Under the pieces are notes generated by a model, which saw only the letters and a list, made by a program, of their open reading frames with translations, had not been told where the DNA came from and searched no databases. From Leptotrichia sp. HSP-342 (GTDB taxonomy: Bacteria > Fusobacteriota > Fusobacteriia > Fusobacteriales > Leptotrichiaceae), in NCBI RefSeq assembly GCF_041199995.1, contig NZ_CP165646.1, positions 1,240,001 to 1,304,000 on the forward strand: a stretch of 64,000 bases of DNA, read 5' to 3'. The position numbers and the translations under genes are program-made. Numbering within the stretch: the stretch's first letter is position 1; each line of letters begins with the position of its first letter. Below, in pieces: positions 1 through 8,220 of the stretch.

Positions 1-133
1 TTTTTCCAACAAAGAACCTGTCAACAATATTGTATAAAACAACTGCCGCAGATCCAATAAGCGTTGGTATGAAATATTTTACAAATAATTTCAAAATAGA
101 ACCTTTTAACAGCTCTTCACGTTTTTTTTCCAT
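1..133 (-). CDS. MATE-family efflux transporter, N-terminal fragment (runs off the window)
   Basis: The reading frame starts at the ATG at 133 and runs off the left edge after 44 codons. A GGAAAAAAT-type ribosome site precedes it. The visible peptide has a short charged N-terminus, then a hydrophobic segment ending LYNIVDRFFVGK. That matches the first helix of MATE multidrug/oligosaccharide exporters, which typically read 'P.....V..LYN.VD..FVG'. It starts 20 bases after the lpxB stop, so it is probably the last visible gene of the lipid A operon. Substrate cannot be judged from this fragment. Confidence 0.75.
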   Translation of the reverse strand, partial: MEKKREELLKGSILKLFVKYFIPTLIGSAAVVLYNIVDRFFVGK

Positions 134-153
134 ATTTTTTCCTTTTTTTAAAG

Positions 154-1362
154 TTAATCTTTATTTTCTAACAAATAATCAGCAATTTTTTCCAAAACTC
201 CAAAATTACCTAGTTTTTTTCTTTCTTTTTTTAATTCCAAAACAACATTTTCTTTATTTTTTTCCATAATTTCCATTTCTTCAAGCAGTTTTTCTACCGA
301 AAAATCTTCCTGCAGCAGTTCTTTAAAAATTTCTTTATTTGCATTTAGATTAGTAAGCGTTATATATTTTATTTTGACTATCTTTCTTGCAATAAAAGCA
401 TTAATTTTAGATGTTTTGTAAACTACTATCACAGGCAGTCCCATAAGCGATATTTCAAAAGTTACTGTTCCCGAAGTCGCTATTGCGTATTTACAATCTT
501 TACGAATGTTTTTTATTTCATCAAAAGTTATTTCCAAATTTGGAATTTTATGAACATTAATTTTGTATTTTTTCTCAAAATTATGTATATATTTTATATG
601 ATCCTTGCTTGCCAGCTTCATTAAAAATTTCTCATTTTTAACTTTTTCATTTCTAACCAGTTCCATAATTACTGGCAAAAATTTTTCAATTTCCTGTCGT
701 CTGCTTCCTGGAAGAAGCAATATTTTTTCTCCCAGCTTATCAGAAAATTCATATTTGTCAACAAATGGGTTTCCAAAATACTCTACTTTAAGTCCTTTTG
801 ATTCATTATTTTTCAAAGTATTGTCATAATATGCCTTTTCAAAAGGAAAAATTACAATAACATCATCAAATTTCTTTAATTTCTCAATTCTTTTTTTTCC
901 CCAAGCCCATACTTTAGGCGGAATATAATAAACCATTCTCAGATTCTGCAGTTTTTTTTCCAAAATTTTCTTTTTCAATAACTCAAAAAATTTCAGGTTA
1001 AATCCTCCAAAATCAACAAAAATAACAGTTTCTATTTCATTTTCCTTGATAAATTCTAAATATTCATGGGCTTTTTCCATAAAATAACTGTACTTTTTCA
1101 AAGCCTCTACAAATCCCATAACATCATTATTCTTAATATGGTTTACTGTCTTAACTCCAGCCTCTATCGATTTATCTCCAACCACACCAAAAAACTCAAC
1201 ATTTTTATCTTTTTTTCTCATTTCCTCCACAATGTATGAAGCGTGTAAATCTCCAGACATTTCACCGCAGGAAATAAAGATTTTTTTCTTTTTTTGAGAT
1301 TTTACTATTGATAAATCATTGTTTTTTTCTTTTATTATTTCATTTTTATTATTATTTATCAT
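154..1362 (-). CDS. lpxB: Lipid-A-disaccharide synthase LpxB
   Basis: This GT19 glycosyltransferase joins UDP-2,3-diacylglucosamine and lipid X to form lipid A disaccharide-1-phosphate at the inner face of the cytoplasmic membrane. The 402-aa protein shows the N-terminal signature ISCGEMSGDLHAS (about residues 30-42), the PPKVWAWGKKR stretch (about 148-158), LLPGSRRQEI (about 217-226) and a C-terminal ATSGTVTFEISLMGLP segment typical of LpxB. About 26 Lys/Asn-rich residues precede the conserved start, so the true N-terminus may lie downstream, although an AAGGCT site precedes the annotated ATG. It lies downstream of lpxI in the lpxC-fabZ-lpxA-lpxI-lpxB block. Confidence 0.95.
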   Translation of the reverse strand: MINNNKNEIIKEKNNDLSIVKSQKKKKIFISCGEMSGDLHASYIVEEMRKKDKNVEFFGVVGDKSIEAGVKTVNHIKNNDVMGFVEALKKYSYFMEKAHEYLEFIKENEIETVIFVDFGGFNLKFFELLKKKILEKKLQNLRMVYYIPPKVWAWGKKRIEKLKKFDDVIVIFPFEKAYYDNTLKNNESKGLKVEYFGNPFVDKYEFSDKLGEKILLLPGSRRQEIEKFLPVIMELVRNEKVKNEKFLMKLASKDHIKYIHNFEKKYKINVHKIPNLEITFDEIKNIRKDCKYAIATSGTVTFEISLMGLPVIVVYKTSKINAFIARKIVKIKYITLTNLNANKEIFKELLQEDFSVEKLLEEMEIMEKNKENVVLELKKERKKLGNFGVLEKIADYLLENKD

Positions 1363-1552
1363 TTTTTAGCCTTTTTTATATTCTTTAATTTACTTATTTA
1401 AAACTGCTTTACAAATTATTCAAACATTTATTTATTTTGCAGACAAAAATATAGATATTTGAATAGATTTTAACAATAAAAACTAAATAAAATACCAGTA
1501 TTTATAATTTTTTTTGAGTTTAATTTAAAAAAATAGTTTTACTAAAAAACTT

Positions 1553-2356
1553 TTAAATCTCAATTCCTTTTATAAAAATTTTATTTTTATTTGCAAATTT
1601 TATAACTTCCTCTTTATCAATAAACAGCATTTTATCAGCTTCGATTATAATTCCACGTCCATTAATTTCTACAACTTTTTTTATCGTTTCCAAACCAATT
1701 GTTGGAATGTCTATACGATAATCCTGATGACGCCTTGCCATTTTTATCACAATGCAGTTTTTCCCAGCTAATTCTCCACCACGTAAAATTGCCTTATCAG
1801 TACCTTCCACTCCTTCAAGAGCGATGACTGACTCATCTTTTACAACAACTGTTTGCCCTGCATCAATATCTGTAAGCATTCTTGCTGCCTCAATTCCAAT
1901 TTCTATTGTTTTTTCCTCATTTTTACTTGGTAAAACTTTTGTATATGTTTCATTTCCTGCAATATACTCGTCCATTAGATAATTTTGAGGCAGAACTTCG
2001 ATATTTTCTGATTCAATGTAATCAATTATTGCCTTTAAAATATTTTTATCTTTTTTATTTTTTGTAGATAATAATATCTTAGTTGCTGTCAAATCAAACT
2101 TTAAATTTGAAAATATCAAATTTTTTTCAACTTTTCCTAGCATTATTAAGTGCTTTATGCCATTTTTCTTAAAATATGAAATTATTTTCCCAACTTGAGC
2201 AACACTGTATTTCACAGAATTTTTATGCTTTTTTACACTTTCTTCCACACTTTCAAATAGATAAACCGAAAATGGCTCAATCCCTTTCAAAATACATTGA
2301 TTCAAAAATAATTCAGGCAATTTCCCATTTCCAGCAATCAAACCTACTTTTTCCAT
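1553..2356 (-). CDS. lpxI: UDP-2,3-diacylglucosamine pyrophosphatase LpxI
   Basis: LpxI (formerly DUF1009) hydrolyses UDP-2,3-diacylglucosamine to lipid X and UMP, replacing LpxH in some Gram-negative lineages. The 267-aa protein begins MEKVGLIAGNGKLPELF, the family N-terminal signature, and contains the TDIDAGQTVVVKDESVIALE stretch and a C-terminal GIIIEADKMLFID segment. I chose the ATG at 2356 because AGAGGAA lies about 11 bases upstream; a GTG two codons earlier (2362) would sit almost on that site. It sits between lpxA and lpxB, as expected for the step it supplies. Confidence 0.93.
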   Translation of the reverse strand: MEKVGLIAGNGKLPELFLNQCILKGIEPFSVYLFESVEESVKKHKNSVKYSVAQVGKIISYFKKNGIKHLIMLGKVEKNLIFSNLKFDLTATKILLSTKNKKDKNILKAIIDYIESENIEVLPQNYLMDEYIAGNETYTKVLPSKNEEKTIEIGIEAARMLTDIDAGQTVVVKDESVIALEGVEGTDKAILRGGELAGKNCIVIKMARRHQDYRIDIPTIGLETIKKVVEINGRGIIIEADKMLFIDKEEVIKFANKNKIFIKGIEI

Positions 2357-2452
2357 TATCACTTTTTCCTCTTAAAAATATCTATATTAAAAAATTAACT
2401 CAAAATAAAATATAGATTATTTTGAGAAATTTTACATTTTAAGTTTTGATTT

Positions 2453-3229
2453 TTATCTTGTTATACCTCTTTTACTTTTTCGTATGAAATTAACAAGATT
2501 TTGTGCTTCTTCGTATTGTCCGTAATCACGTTCAACAATTTGAAGGGCTTCTTCCAGTTTCAGTTTTTTCTTAAATATAATTTTATACAACTCTCTTAGC
2601 CTTTTTATCTGCTCTTCCGAAAAACCTCTACGTTGAAGTCCTACAATATTGATATATACAGCTCTTGCCTTATTCCCTTCAGATAGCATATATGGAACAA
2701 CATCCTGATTTACAGCCGAACATCCACCTATCATTGCGTGTCGCCCAACTCTTGTAAACTGATGCACAGCAGTAAGTCCACCTACCACCGCATAATCTTC
2801 CACTTCAACATGTCCAGCAAAAGTCGCAGCATTTGCCAGTACACAATTATCTCCAATTATACAATCGTGAGCAATATGAACATAGGCCATTACAAGTGTA
2901 TTATTTCCAATTCTTGTTTCATATTTATCAGTAGTTCCACGATGAATTGTAACGAATTCACGAATTTTATTGTTATTTCCAATAACAACTCTTGTTTTTT
3001 CTCCAGCGAACTTTAAATCTTGCGGATCTTTACCTATTGAAGCAAAAGAAAAAATATAATTATTTTCACCAATTATCGTTTCTCCTTCAATTACAACATG
3101 CGATTCTACAATAGTTCCATTTCCGATTATTACTTCTGGCCCTATAATCGAATAAGGACCTATCTTTACATTTTCTCCAAGTTTAGCATTTGGATCAACA
3201 ATTGCCGTTGGATGTATATTTAAACTCAT
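2453..3229 (-). CDS. lpxA: Acyl-ACP--UDP-N-acetylglucosamine O-acyltransferase LpxA
   Basis: LpxA catalyses the first, reversible step of lipid A synthesis, transferring 3-hydroxyacyl from ACP to UDP-GlcNAc. The 258-aa protein is a left-handed beta helix of hexapeptide repeats (IGPYSIIGPEVIIG and so on) followed by a helical C-terminus. Family motifs visible include NPNAKLGENVKIGPYS near the start, the catalytic-His region YVHIAHDCIIGDN (about residues 120-132) and GGCSAVNQDVVPYM. A GAGGT ribosome site precedes the ATG. It is transcribed after fabZ. Confidence 0.97.
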   Translation of the reverse strand: MSLNIHPTAIVDPNAKLGENVKIGPYSIIGPEVIIGNGTIVESHVVIEGETIIGENNYIFSFASIGKDPQDLKFAGEKTRVVIGNNNKIREFVTIHRGTTDKYETRIGNNTLVMAYVHIAHDCIIGDNCVLANAATFAGHVEVEDYAVVGGLTAVHQFTRVGRHAMIGGCSAVNQDVVPYMLSEGNKARAVYINIVGLQRRGFSEEQIKRLRELYKIIFKKKLKLEEALQIVERDYGQYEEAQNLVNFIRKSKRGITR

Positions 3230-3258
3230 AATTATTATACCTCATTCTTTTATTTTGA

Positions 3259-3386
3259 ATTACTTAAAATCCGAATTTTAAAATTAAACAGAACTTCTAA
3301 AAAATCGAACTAAATAACTTTCATGCTACCCAAACAACAGTTTTGTTTTATTTAAAAAATCTAATTTTAAAGTAGTTTGAGTATTA
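3259..3386. repeat. Degenerate MITE-like copy between lpxA and fabZ
   Basis: The right end (about 3361-3386) reads ATTTTAAAGTAGTTTGAG, close to the right ends of the repeats at 17371-17476 and 49768-49875. The left end near 3259 (ACTTAAAATCC) is only weakly complementary. It ends 6 bases before the fabZ stop, like other copies that abut minus-strand stop codons. Membership rests on the right end alone. Confidence 0.35.
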
Positions 3387-3391
3387 TCTAA

Positions 3392-3826
3392 TTATAAATC
3401 CTGTACTGAAAATTTCAAGTCAGCTTCACTTACAACTGTACCGTCAACAACACATCTTCCACGTGCAACTATTACGTTACTTTTAACTTTTATTTTTTCT
3501 ACTTCCAATCTTAACTGATCTCCTGGAACAACAGCTCTTCTAAATTTACATTTATCAATTGACATAAATAAAGGTATTTTCCCTGGTTCCAACATTAGCA
3601 ATCCTACAGCCTGTGCCAATGCTTCTATTTGTAAAACTCCTGGCATTACAGGTTTTCCTGGAAAGTGTCCTTGGAAAAACTCCTCATTCATTGTAACATT
3701 CTTTATTGCTACCAAAGAATCTGTTCCATTTTTTTCAATAACTCTGTCTACTAGTAAAAATGGATATCTATGTGGTAATATTTTCATAATATCCTCTATA
3801 TTCATAATTGTTTCATTTGATGCCAT
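3392..3826 (-). CDS. fabZ: 3-hydroxyacyl-[acyl-carrier-protein] dehydratase FabZ
   Basis: FabZ dehydrates 3-hydroxyacyl-ACP in fatty acid elongation and competes with LpxA for the same substrate pool, which is why the two are often neighbours. The 144-aa hot-dog protein carries the catalytic His54 in FFQGHFPGKPVMPG and the acidic residue Glu68 in VLQIEALAQ. LPHRYPFLLVDRV near the start is also diagnostic. AGGAGG lies just upstream of the ATG. It lies between lpxC and lpxA in the lipid A operon. Confidence 0.97.
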   Translation of the reverse strand: MASNETIMNIEDIMKILPHRYPFLLVDRVIEKNGTDSLVAIKNVTMNEEFFQGHFPGKPVMPGVLQIEALAQAVGLLMLEPGKIPLFMSIDKCKFRRAVVPGDQLRLEVEKIKVKSNVIVARGRCVVDGTVVSEADLKFSVQDL

Positions 3827-3936
3827 ATTTTCTATTCCTCCTGAATTTGTATTTTTATTTATTTCAACTATTCTAAAAATTTTATACCTACATTATATTT
3901 GATTTTTATCCAAATTACAAGCAATTTTTATATTTT

Positions 3937-4785
3937 TTATAAATATTTTTTTGCAATCATCTCAGTTAATCTCGAATTTATATAGTGTCCAGCTTTTATT
4001 GCAATAATGTGAGCCTTTATAGGCGTTCCCAAAACATATAAATCTCCAATTATATCAAGAATTTTATGTCTTACAAACTCATCAGGATATCTCAATCCTT
4101 CTGGATTTAATGGACCGTCTGCCCCTACTACCACAGCATTTTCCAAACTTCCTCCTAGTGCCAAATTATTCTTTTTAAGAAAATCTATTTCATAATCAAA
4201 TGCAAAAGTTCTACATTTTGCAATATTTTCTATATAATTTTCTAAATTTACTTCAAGCTCATAATACTGTGATTTCAAAAAACTATGATTGAAATCAATC
4301 GTATAAGATATTTTAAATCCATCATAAGGCAATGCCATCACATATTTCCCGGCCTTTTCATCTGAAAATATAACAGGCTCCGTAATCACAACAGGCTCTA
4401 TTTCCTCATTCAGCTCTACAATTCCAGCTTCTAACAATTTTTCAACAAATCCAATTGAACTTCCATCCAAAATAGGTAATTCGTTCCCTGATATTTCAAC
4501 TAAAATATCCGTCACTCCTGTGATTGAAAGTGATGATAAAAAATGCTCAATCGTATGAACTTTAACATCATCTTCATTCCTAATGTTTGTTCCTCTTTCC
4601 AAATCAAATAAATTTCTATAATCAACCTTTATAACATTATTTTTCCCAATCACATCTATTCTTTTAAAAATAATTCCTCTTTCATCATTATTTTCGCTAG
4701 GTTTCAAAGTTAATTTTATTTCTTCTCCTTTATGAAGTCCAATTCCTGACATTTCAATAGTATTTTTTATAGTTCTTCTTTTCAT
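3937..4785 (-). CDS. lpxC: UDP-3-O-acyl-N-acetylglucosamine deacetylase LpxC
   Basis: LpxC is the zinc amidase that makes the committed step of lipid A synthesis. The 282-aa protein starts with the typical KRRTIKNTIEMSGIGLHKG. It has the zinc/catalytic motif HTIEHFLSSL (Glu80, His81), a second zinc motif RHKILDIIGDLYVLG near residue 238, and GHYINSRL near the C-terminus. Length is normal; it is not the LpxC-FabZ fusion found in Bacteroidetes. A GGAGGAAAT site precedes the ATG. It is the first gene of the lipid A block, with a promoter candidate at 4863-4871. Confidence 0.97.
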   Translation of the reverse strand: MKRRTIKNTIEMSGIGLHKGEEIKLTLKPSENNDERGIIFKRIDVIGKNNVIKVDYRNLFDLERGTNIRNEDDVKVHTIEHFLSSLSITGVTDILVEISGNELPILDGSSIGFVEKLLEAGIVELNEEIEPVVITEPVIFSDEKAGKYVMALPYDGFKISYTIDFNHSFLKSQYYELEVNLENYIENIAKCRTFAFDYEIDFLKKNNLALGGSLENAVVVGADGPLNPEGLRYPDEFVRHKILDIIGDLYVLGTPIKAHIIAIKAGHYINSRLTEMIAKKYL

Positions 4786-4862
4786 TTCCTAATTTCCTCC
4801 ATTTTCTAAGATTTTAGTTCATATTTAATTTTTAAAAAATTATTTTTATTCTTTCTGTAAAC

Positions 4863-4871
4863 ATTATATCA
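4863..4871 (-). promoter_or_regulatory. Extended -10 promoter candidate for lpxC
   Basis: Read on the minus strand, the sequence is TGA-TATAAT, an extended -10 element about 80 bases upstream of the lpxC ATG. I see no good -35 hexamer 17 bases further up, which is tolerated for extended -10 promoters. It is the best candidate for the start of the lipid A operon transcript. Confidence 0.45.
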
Positions 4872-5115
4872 TAAATTTAAATATTTTTCCTTTTGTTATT
4901 TATGAATTAAGTAATATTTTGTTGTTTCATATTAATTTCAATAACTAATTGTCTGATTTTATGATATTTTAAATTTATAAAATATAATGAAACATAAATT
5001 ATTACGTCCGATAATATTTGTTTTTTACATATTAATACTTTTATACCAGTATTGTAATCTAAATTTAAAAATTTGAATATAATAATTTTATTTATGATTT
5101 AATGATTTTTTAAGT
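4872..5115. other. Gene-free AT-rich stretch between lpxC and the interrupted ATPase gene
   Basis: No reading frame, RNA gene or strong hairpin is visible. The 12-mer ACGTCCGATAAT at about 5003-5014 recurs at about 23507-23518, upstream of folE, and is GC-richer than its surroundings. Otherwise it is homopolymer-rich spacer. Confidence 0.5.
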
Positions 5116-5138
5116 ATGAAAACGATTGTTTGAATTTA
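5116..5138 (+). pseudogene. Probable 5' end of the ATPase gene, cut off by the IS630 element
   Basis: An ATG at 5116 is followed by AAAACGATTGTTTGAA up to the left end of the IS630 element. If one A of the four-A run is removed, it reads M-K-R-L-F-E-F. Joined across the element to the sequence after 6066 it continues I-K-E-I-R-K-F-M-N-K-P-V-I-K-V. That is the same length before the ATPase core as the intact paralogue at 11257-12456 (22 residues up to IKV). This is an inference from the alignment; the extra A would be a second, independent lesion. Confidence 0.5.
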
Positions 5139-6064
5139 TAGTGAAACTTATACAAAACCAACCTAAAAATATGGTATAATAACTTTATGGCATATGAAAA
5201 AGATTATAGAAAAAGAATTTTCAATTTTTATTACGAAAATGGAAAAACAAAAACATTATTTCATTTCAACATAAGTTCCAGCACATTGTACGGATGAATA
5301 AAACTTAAGAATGAAACAGGAGATCTTTCATCAAGAACACGGAAAAGAAAATTTAAGGTGCTTGATTCCGAAAAACTTGATGAATATATGAAAAATCCAG
5401 AGAATGCAGATAAATACATCCGTGAAATAGCAAAAGATTTTGGCTGTGGGAAGGAGACAGTGAGAGTAGCACTAAAAAAATCAGGATACACAAGAAAAAA
5501 AGACAGACAGAATACAGGGAGCAGGACGAGAAAAAAGTAAATAGATATTTAAAAAAATTATCAGAAGCAGGTTCAGGCAGAGAAATAATCTATATTGATG
5601 AAACAGGCTTTAACGAATATTACTACCGTGAATACGGCTGGAGTAAAAGGGGAATATCTATTGAAGGGAAGAAAAGAGGATTAAGATATTCAAGAATAAA
5701 CCTGGTTGCTGGAAAGCACTGATAGGAAGTATGATATACAGGGAAACAATGGAAAGTGAATTTTTTGAAGAATGGTTCAGGGAAATACTTCTAAGAGATA
5801 TTGAAAAATTAGGGAAGAAAGTTCTAATAGTGATGGATAATGCCAGATTTCATAGAAAGAATATATTAGAAAATATAATAAAGGGAACGGGGCATTGTCT
5901 ATTATTTCTTCCGCCGTATTCTCTGGATTTAAATCCAATAGAAAAATTATGGGCTAATATGAAGAAAAAATTAAAAGGCATAGCTCATAATTTTAATACA
6001 CTAGAAGAAGCAGTTACTTCTGTTTTATTTAATAAATTAGTTCAGTTTTAAATAAGTTTTACTA
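5139..6064 (+). mobile_element. Degenerate IS630-family insertion sequence
   Basis: The ends are imperfect inverted repeats. The left one reads TATAGTGAAACTTATACAAA from 5137; the right one, reverse-complemented from 6066, reads TATAGTAAAACTTATTTAAA. TA dinucleotides lie at both junctions, as expected for IS630/Tc1 elements that target TA. The exact boundary is ambiguous by two bases because TATA is self-similar. It encloses a transposase with one stop and two frameshifts (5187-6050). The insertion lies in the first codons of an AAA_14/DUF4143 ATPase gene. Confidence 0.8.
5187..6050 (+). pseudogene. IS630-family transposase, inactivated
   Basis: Reading from ATG 5187 gives an N-terminal HTH region that stops at TGA 5295-5297, where the family has Trp (...STLYG[W]IKLKN). 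The frame then runs to about 5537. A one-base shift there leads into REIIYIDETGFNEYYYREYG, which contains the first catalytic Asp. A second shift near 5718 leads into the frame with VLIVMDNARFHRKNI (second Asp) and LPPYSLDLNPIEKLWANMKK (third acidic residue). The DDE motif order and DLNPIEKLW identify IS630. With three lesions it cannot make an active transposase. Confidence 0.9.
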
Positions 6065-6084
6065 TAAAAGAAATTAGAAAATTT

Positions 6085-7253
6085 ATGAATAAACCTGTAA
6101 TAAAAGTTATTACTGGTATGCGTAGAAGTGGTAAATCTATGATATTAAAATTAATATCTAAAGAACTTGAAGAAAACGGGATAAACAAGGAAAATATTAT
6201 TTTTATTAATTTTGAGTCTTTAATGTTTGCCGAATTAACAAATTTTAAAAATTTATACAGTTATATTATTGATAAATCCCAAAATATAATTGGAAAAATT
6301 TATATATTGCTTGACGAGATTCAGGAAGTTGATTCTTGGGAAAAAGCAATAAATTCATTATTGGTAGACTTGAACTGTGATATTTATATTACAGGCTCTA
6401 ATGCTAATTTGTTATCTTCTGAACTTGCCACTTATATCGCTGGAAGATATGTTGAAATAAAAGTTTTCCCTTTATCCTTTAAAGAATTTATAAAATTTTC
6501 TAAAATTCAAAATCCACAGAAAATTTACACTACAGAGGAGTATTTTGAACAATATCTGAAGTTTGGAGGACTTCCTGCCATTCATAATTTTAATCAAGAT
6601 AAAACTTCGATTTATCAATATTTGACTGATATTTATAATTCTGTTTTATTAAAAGATGTTATTTCAAGAAATAATATAAGAGATATTGAATTACTGGAAA
6701 GAGTTATTTTATTTATTTTTGATAATATCGGAAATACTTTTTCTGCAAAAAAATTTCAGATTTTTTAAAAAATCAAGGCAGAAAGTTAAGCACTGAAACC
6801 GTCTACAGTTATCTAAAAGCACTTGAAAATGCCTATATTATTTCAAAAGTTCGAAGATACGACATAAAAGGAAAATCCATTTTAGAAACGCAAGAAAAAT
6901 TTTATCTTCTTGATTTAGGATTAAAACATTCTCAATTAGGATATAGAGCAAATGATATTGCTGGACATCTTGAAAACATTATTTATTTAGAATTATTAAG
7001 AAGAAAATACAATATAAATATCGGGAAGCTAAAGACAAAAGAAATTGATTTTATAGGACAAAGAGAAAATGAAGAATTATACATTCAAGTTACTTATCTT
7101 TTAGCTTCTGACGACACTATTGAAAGAGAATTTGCACCGTTAAAAGACATTAAAGATAATTATCCCAAATATGTTCTTTCTACGGACAATTTGACTAAAT
7201 TCAATATAGATGGTATCGAACGAAAAAAAATTATAGACTTTCTATTGGAATAA
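6085..7253 (+). pseudogene. AAA_14/DUF4143 ATPase, truncated by IS630 and frameshifted
   Basis: The N-terminal part (6085-6768) has Walker A GMRRSGKSMILK, Walker B YILLDEIQEVDSWEKA and the ITGSNANLLSSELATYIAGR sensor region. The frame breaks in a seven-A run near 6750-6757. Adding one A restores KISDFLKNQGRKLSTETVY and the DUF4143 C-terminal nuclease-like domain (EIDFIGQRENEELYIQVTY) to the stop at 7251-7253. The gene is paralogous to the intact protein at 11257-12456. The usual N-terminus is missing because IS630 lies just upstream. ATG 6085 is internal to the original gene. Function of these ATPases is not firmly known. Confidence 0.85.
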
Positions 7254-7280
7254 TAATTTTAAAAAATTAGATAATTTATT

Positions 7281-7307
7281 GGGGGAAATAAATTAATATT
7301 ATCCCCC
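7281..7307. terminator. Bidirectional hairpin terminator
   Basis: GGGGGAAATA and TATTATCCCCC pair around a short AATTAA loop with one bulge. TTAAATTTTT follows on the plus side and AAT-rich sequence precedes it. It lies between the convergent 3' ends of the broken ATPase (7253) and the LprI-like gene (7316), and could serve both. Confidence 0.7.
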
Positions 7308-7315
7308 TTAAATTT

Positions 7316-7651
7316 TTATTTCTGATTTTCTAATTTTTTCTGTTCTTCCTTATGTTTTTCGCTTTTCTTTATATTCTCAATAACATTTTCTAAATAATTC
7401 GTTCTCTGTTTCGTTATTTCAAAAAGTTTTCCATAATACACACCTTTATCTTTATTTGCTAGAATAAAATACATTTGTGCTTCGTTTTCTCTAAATTCTA
7501 GCCACTCCCTTTGTGAACTCAACAATCCATTTGATTGTTCTGATAATGCTGGAAGTTCACATCCGAGAGGAGAGTCAAATCCATACGATGAGTCATCAGT
7601 AAAAATATCATCTTTAACGAGATAATATAATTCGTCGTATTTTTTATTCAT
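7316..7651 (-). CDS. LprI-like (DUF1311-like) protein, probably the C-terminal half of a split gene
   Basis: The 111-aa frame has no signal peptide. Its centre, GLLSSQREWLEFRENEAQ, resembles the 'Q..W..FR...C' core of lysozyme-inhibitor LprI/DUF1311 domains, and NRMNKKYDELYYLV matches their 'LN..Y..L' helix. The frame stays open upstream of the ATG through VIRKTKEEYVKENNR and meets the end of the upstream ORF at a nine-A run (minus strand; 7711-7719). A one-base change there would fuse the two into one secreted protein of about 300 aa. As written it would be cytoplasmic and probably inactive. The domain call is by pattern only. Confidence 0.55.
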   Translation of the reverse strand: MNKKYDELYYLVKDDIFTDDSSYGFDSPLGCELPALSEQSNGLLSSQREWLEFRENEAQMYFILANKDKGVYYGKLFEITKQRTNYLENVIENIKKSEKHKEEQKKLENQK

Positions 7652-7704
7652 CCTATTGTTTTCTTTTACATACTCTTCTTTTGTTTTTCTAATTACATTT
7701 AGAT

Positions 7705-8220
7705 TTAAAGTTTTTTTTTATCAGAATTTAATTCGTCAATTATTTTTGCTATCTCTAAAATTCTTTTATAATCCTCTTTTCTAAAAAAAGCAGATTCAAC
7801 AAAATGCCCATCTACCATAGTTATATCAGAATGTAAACCAATTTCATATTTTTCACTTAAATATAATGCAAAGTGGGCTTCTTCACTTACAAAATTGTAC
7901 CAATTTTTAGTACTTTCACTAAATAGTTTATATATTCCTTCATTGTAACGATAAAATATATTTTTTTCATCATCAACTATCCTTTGCTTATCATGTATTA
8001 ATTTCTTTTTTTCATGATTATAATGACTTTCCAGATATTTTTTTTCTATATCTTCTAATTTTTTTTTGATATTTTTTTCAAAAGAAGTTCCAATAAATAA
8101 ACTTATAGTGGTTTCTTTTAATTCTTTTGTTACATTTTCATTAAACAATGGTTTGGTAAACGAATTTACTGAACACATCAAAGAAAACATACTTATAAAC
8201 AGTATCTTCTTAATTTCCAT
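7705..8220 (-). CDS. Secreted LprI/DUF1311-like protein, probable N-terminal half of a split gene
   Basis: The 171-aa product begins with a signal peptide (KKILFISMFSLMCSVNSF). A charged helical stretch follows, then STKNWYNFVSEEAHFALYL, which resembles a first DUF1311-type core. Its ATG overlaps the hisB stop (TAATG), so it is translationally coupled to hisB. The C-terminus runs into the poly-A tract SDKKKL, where a frameshift probably separates it from the 111-aa ORF. Envelope location is inferred from the signal peptide; the domain match is weak and there is no direct evidence of lysozyme inhibition. Confidence 0.6.
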   Translation of the reverse strand: MEIKKILFISMFSLMCSVNSFTKPLFNENVTKELKETTISLFIGTSFEKNIKKKLEDIEKKYLESHYNHEKKKLIHDKQRIVDDEKNIFYRYNEGIYKLFSESTKNWYNFVSEEAHFALYLSEKYEIGLHSDITMVDGHFVESAFFRKEDYKRILEIAKIIDELNSDKKKL

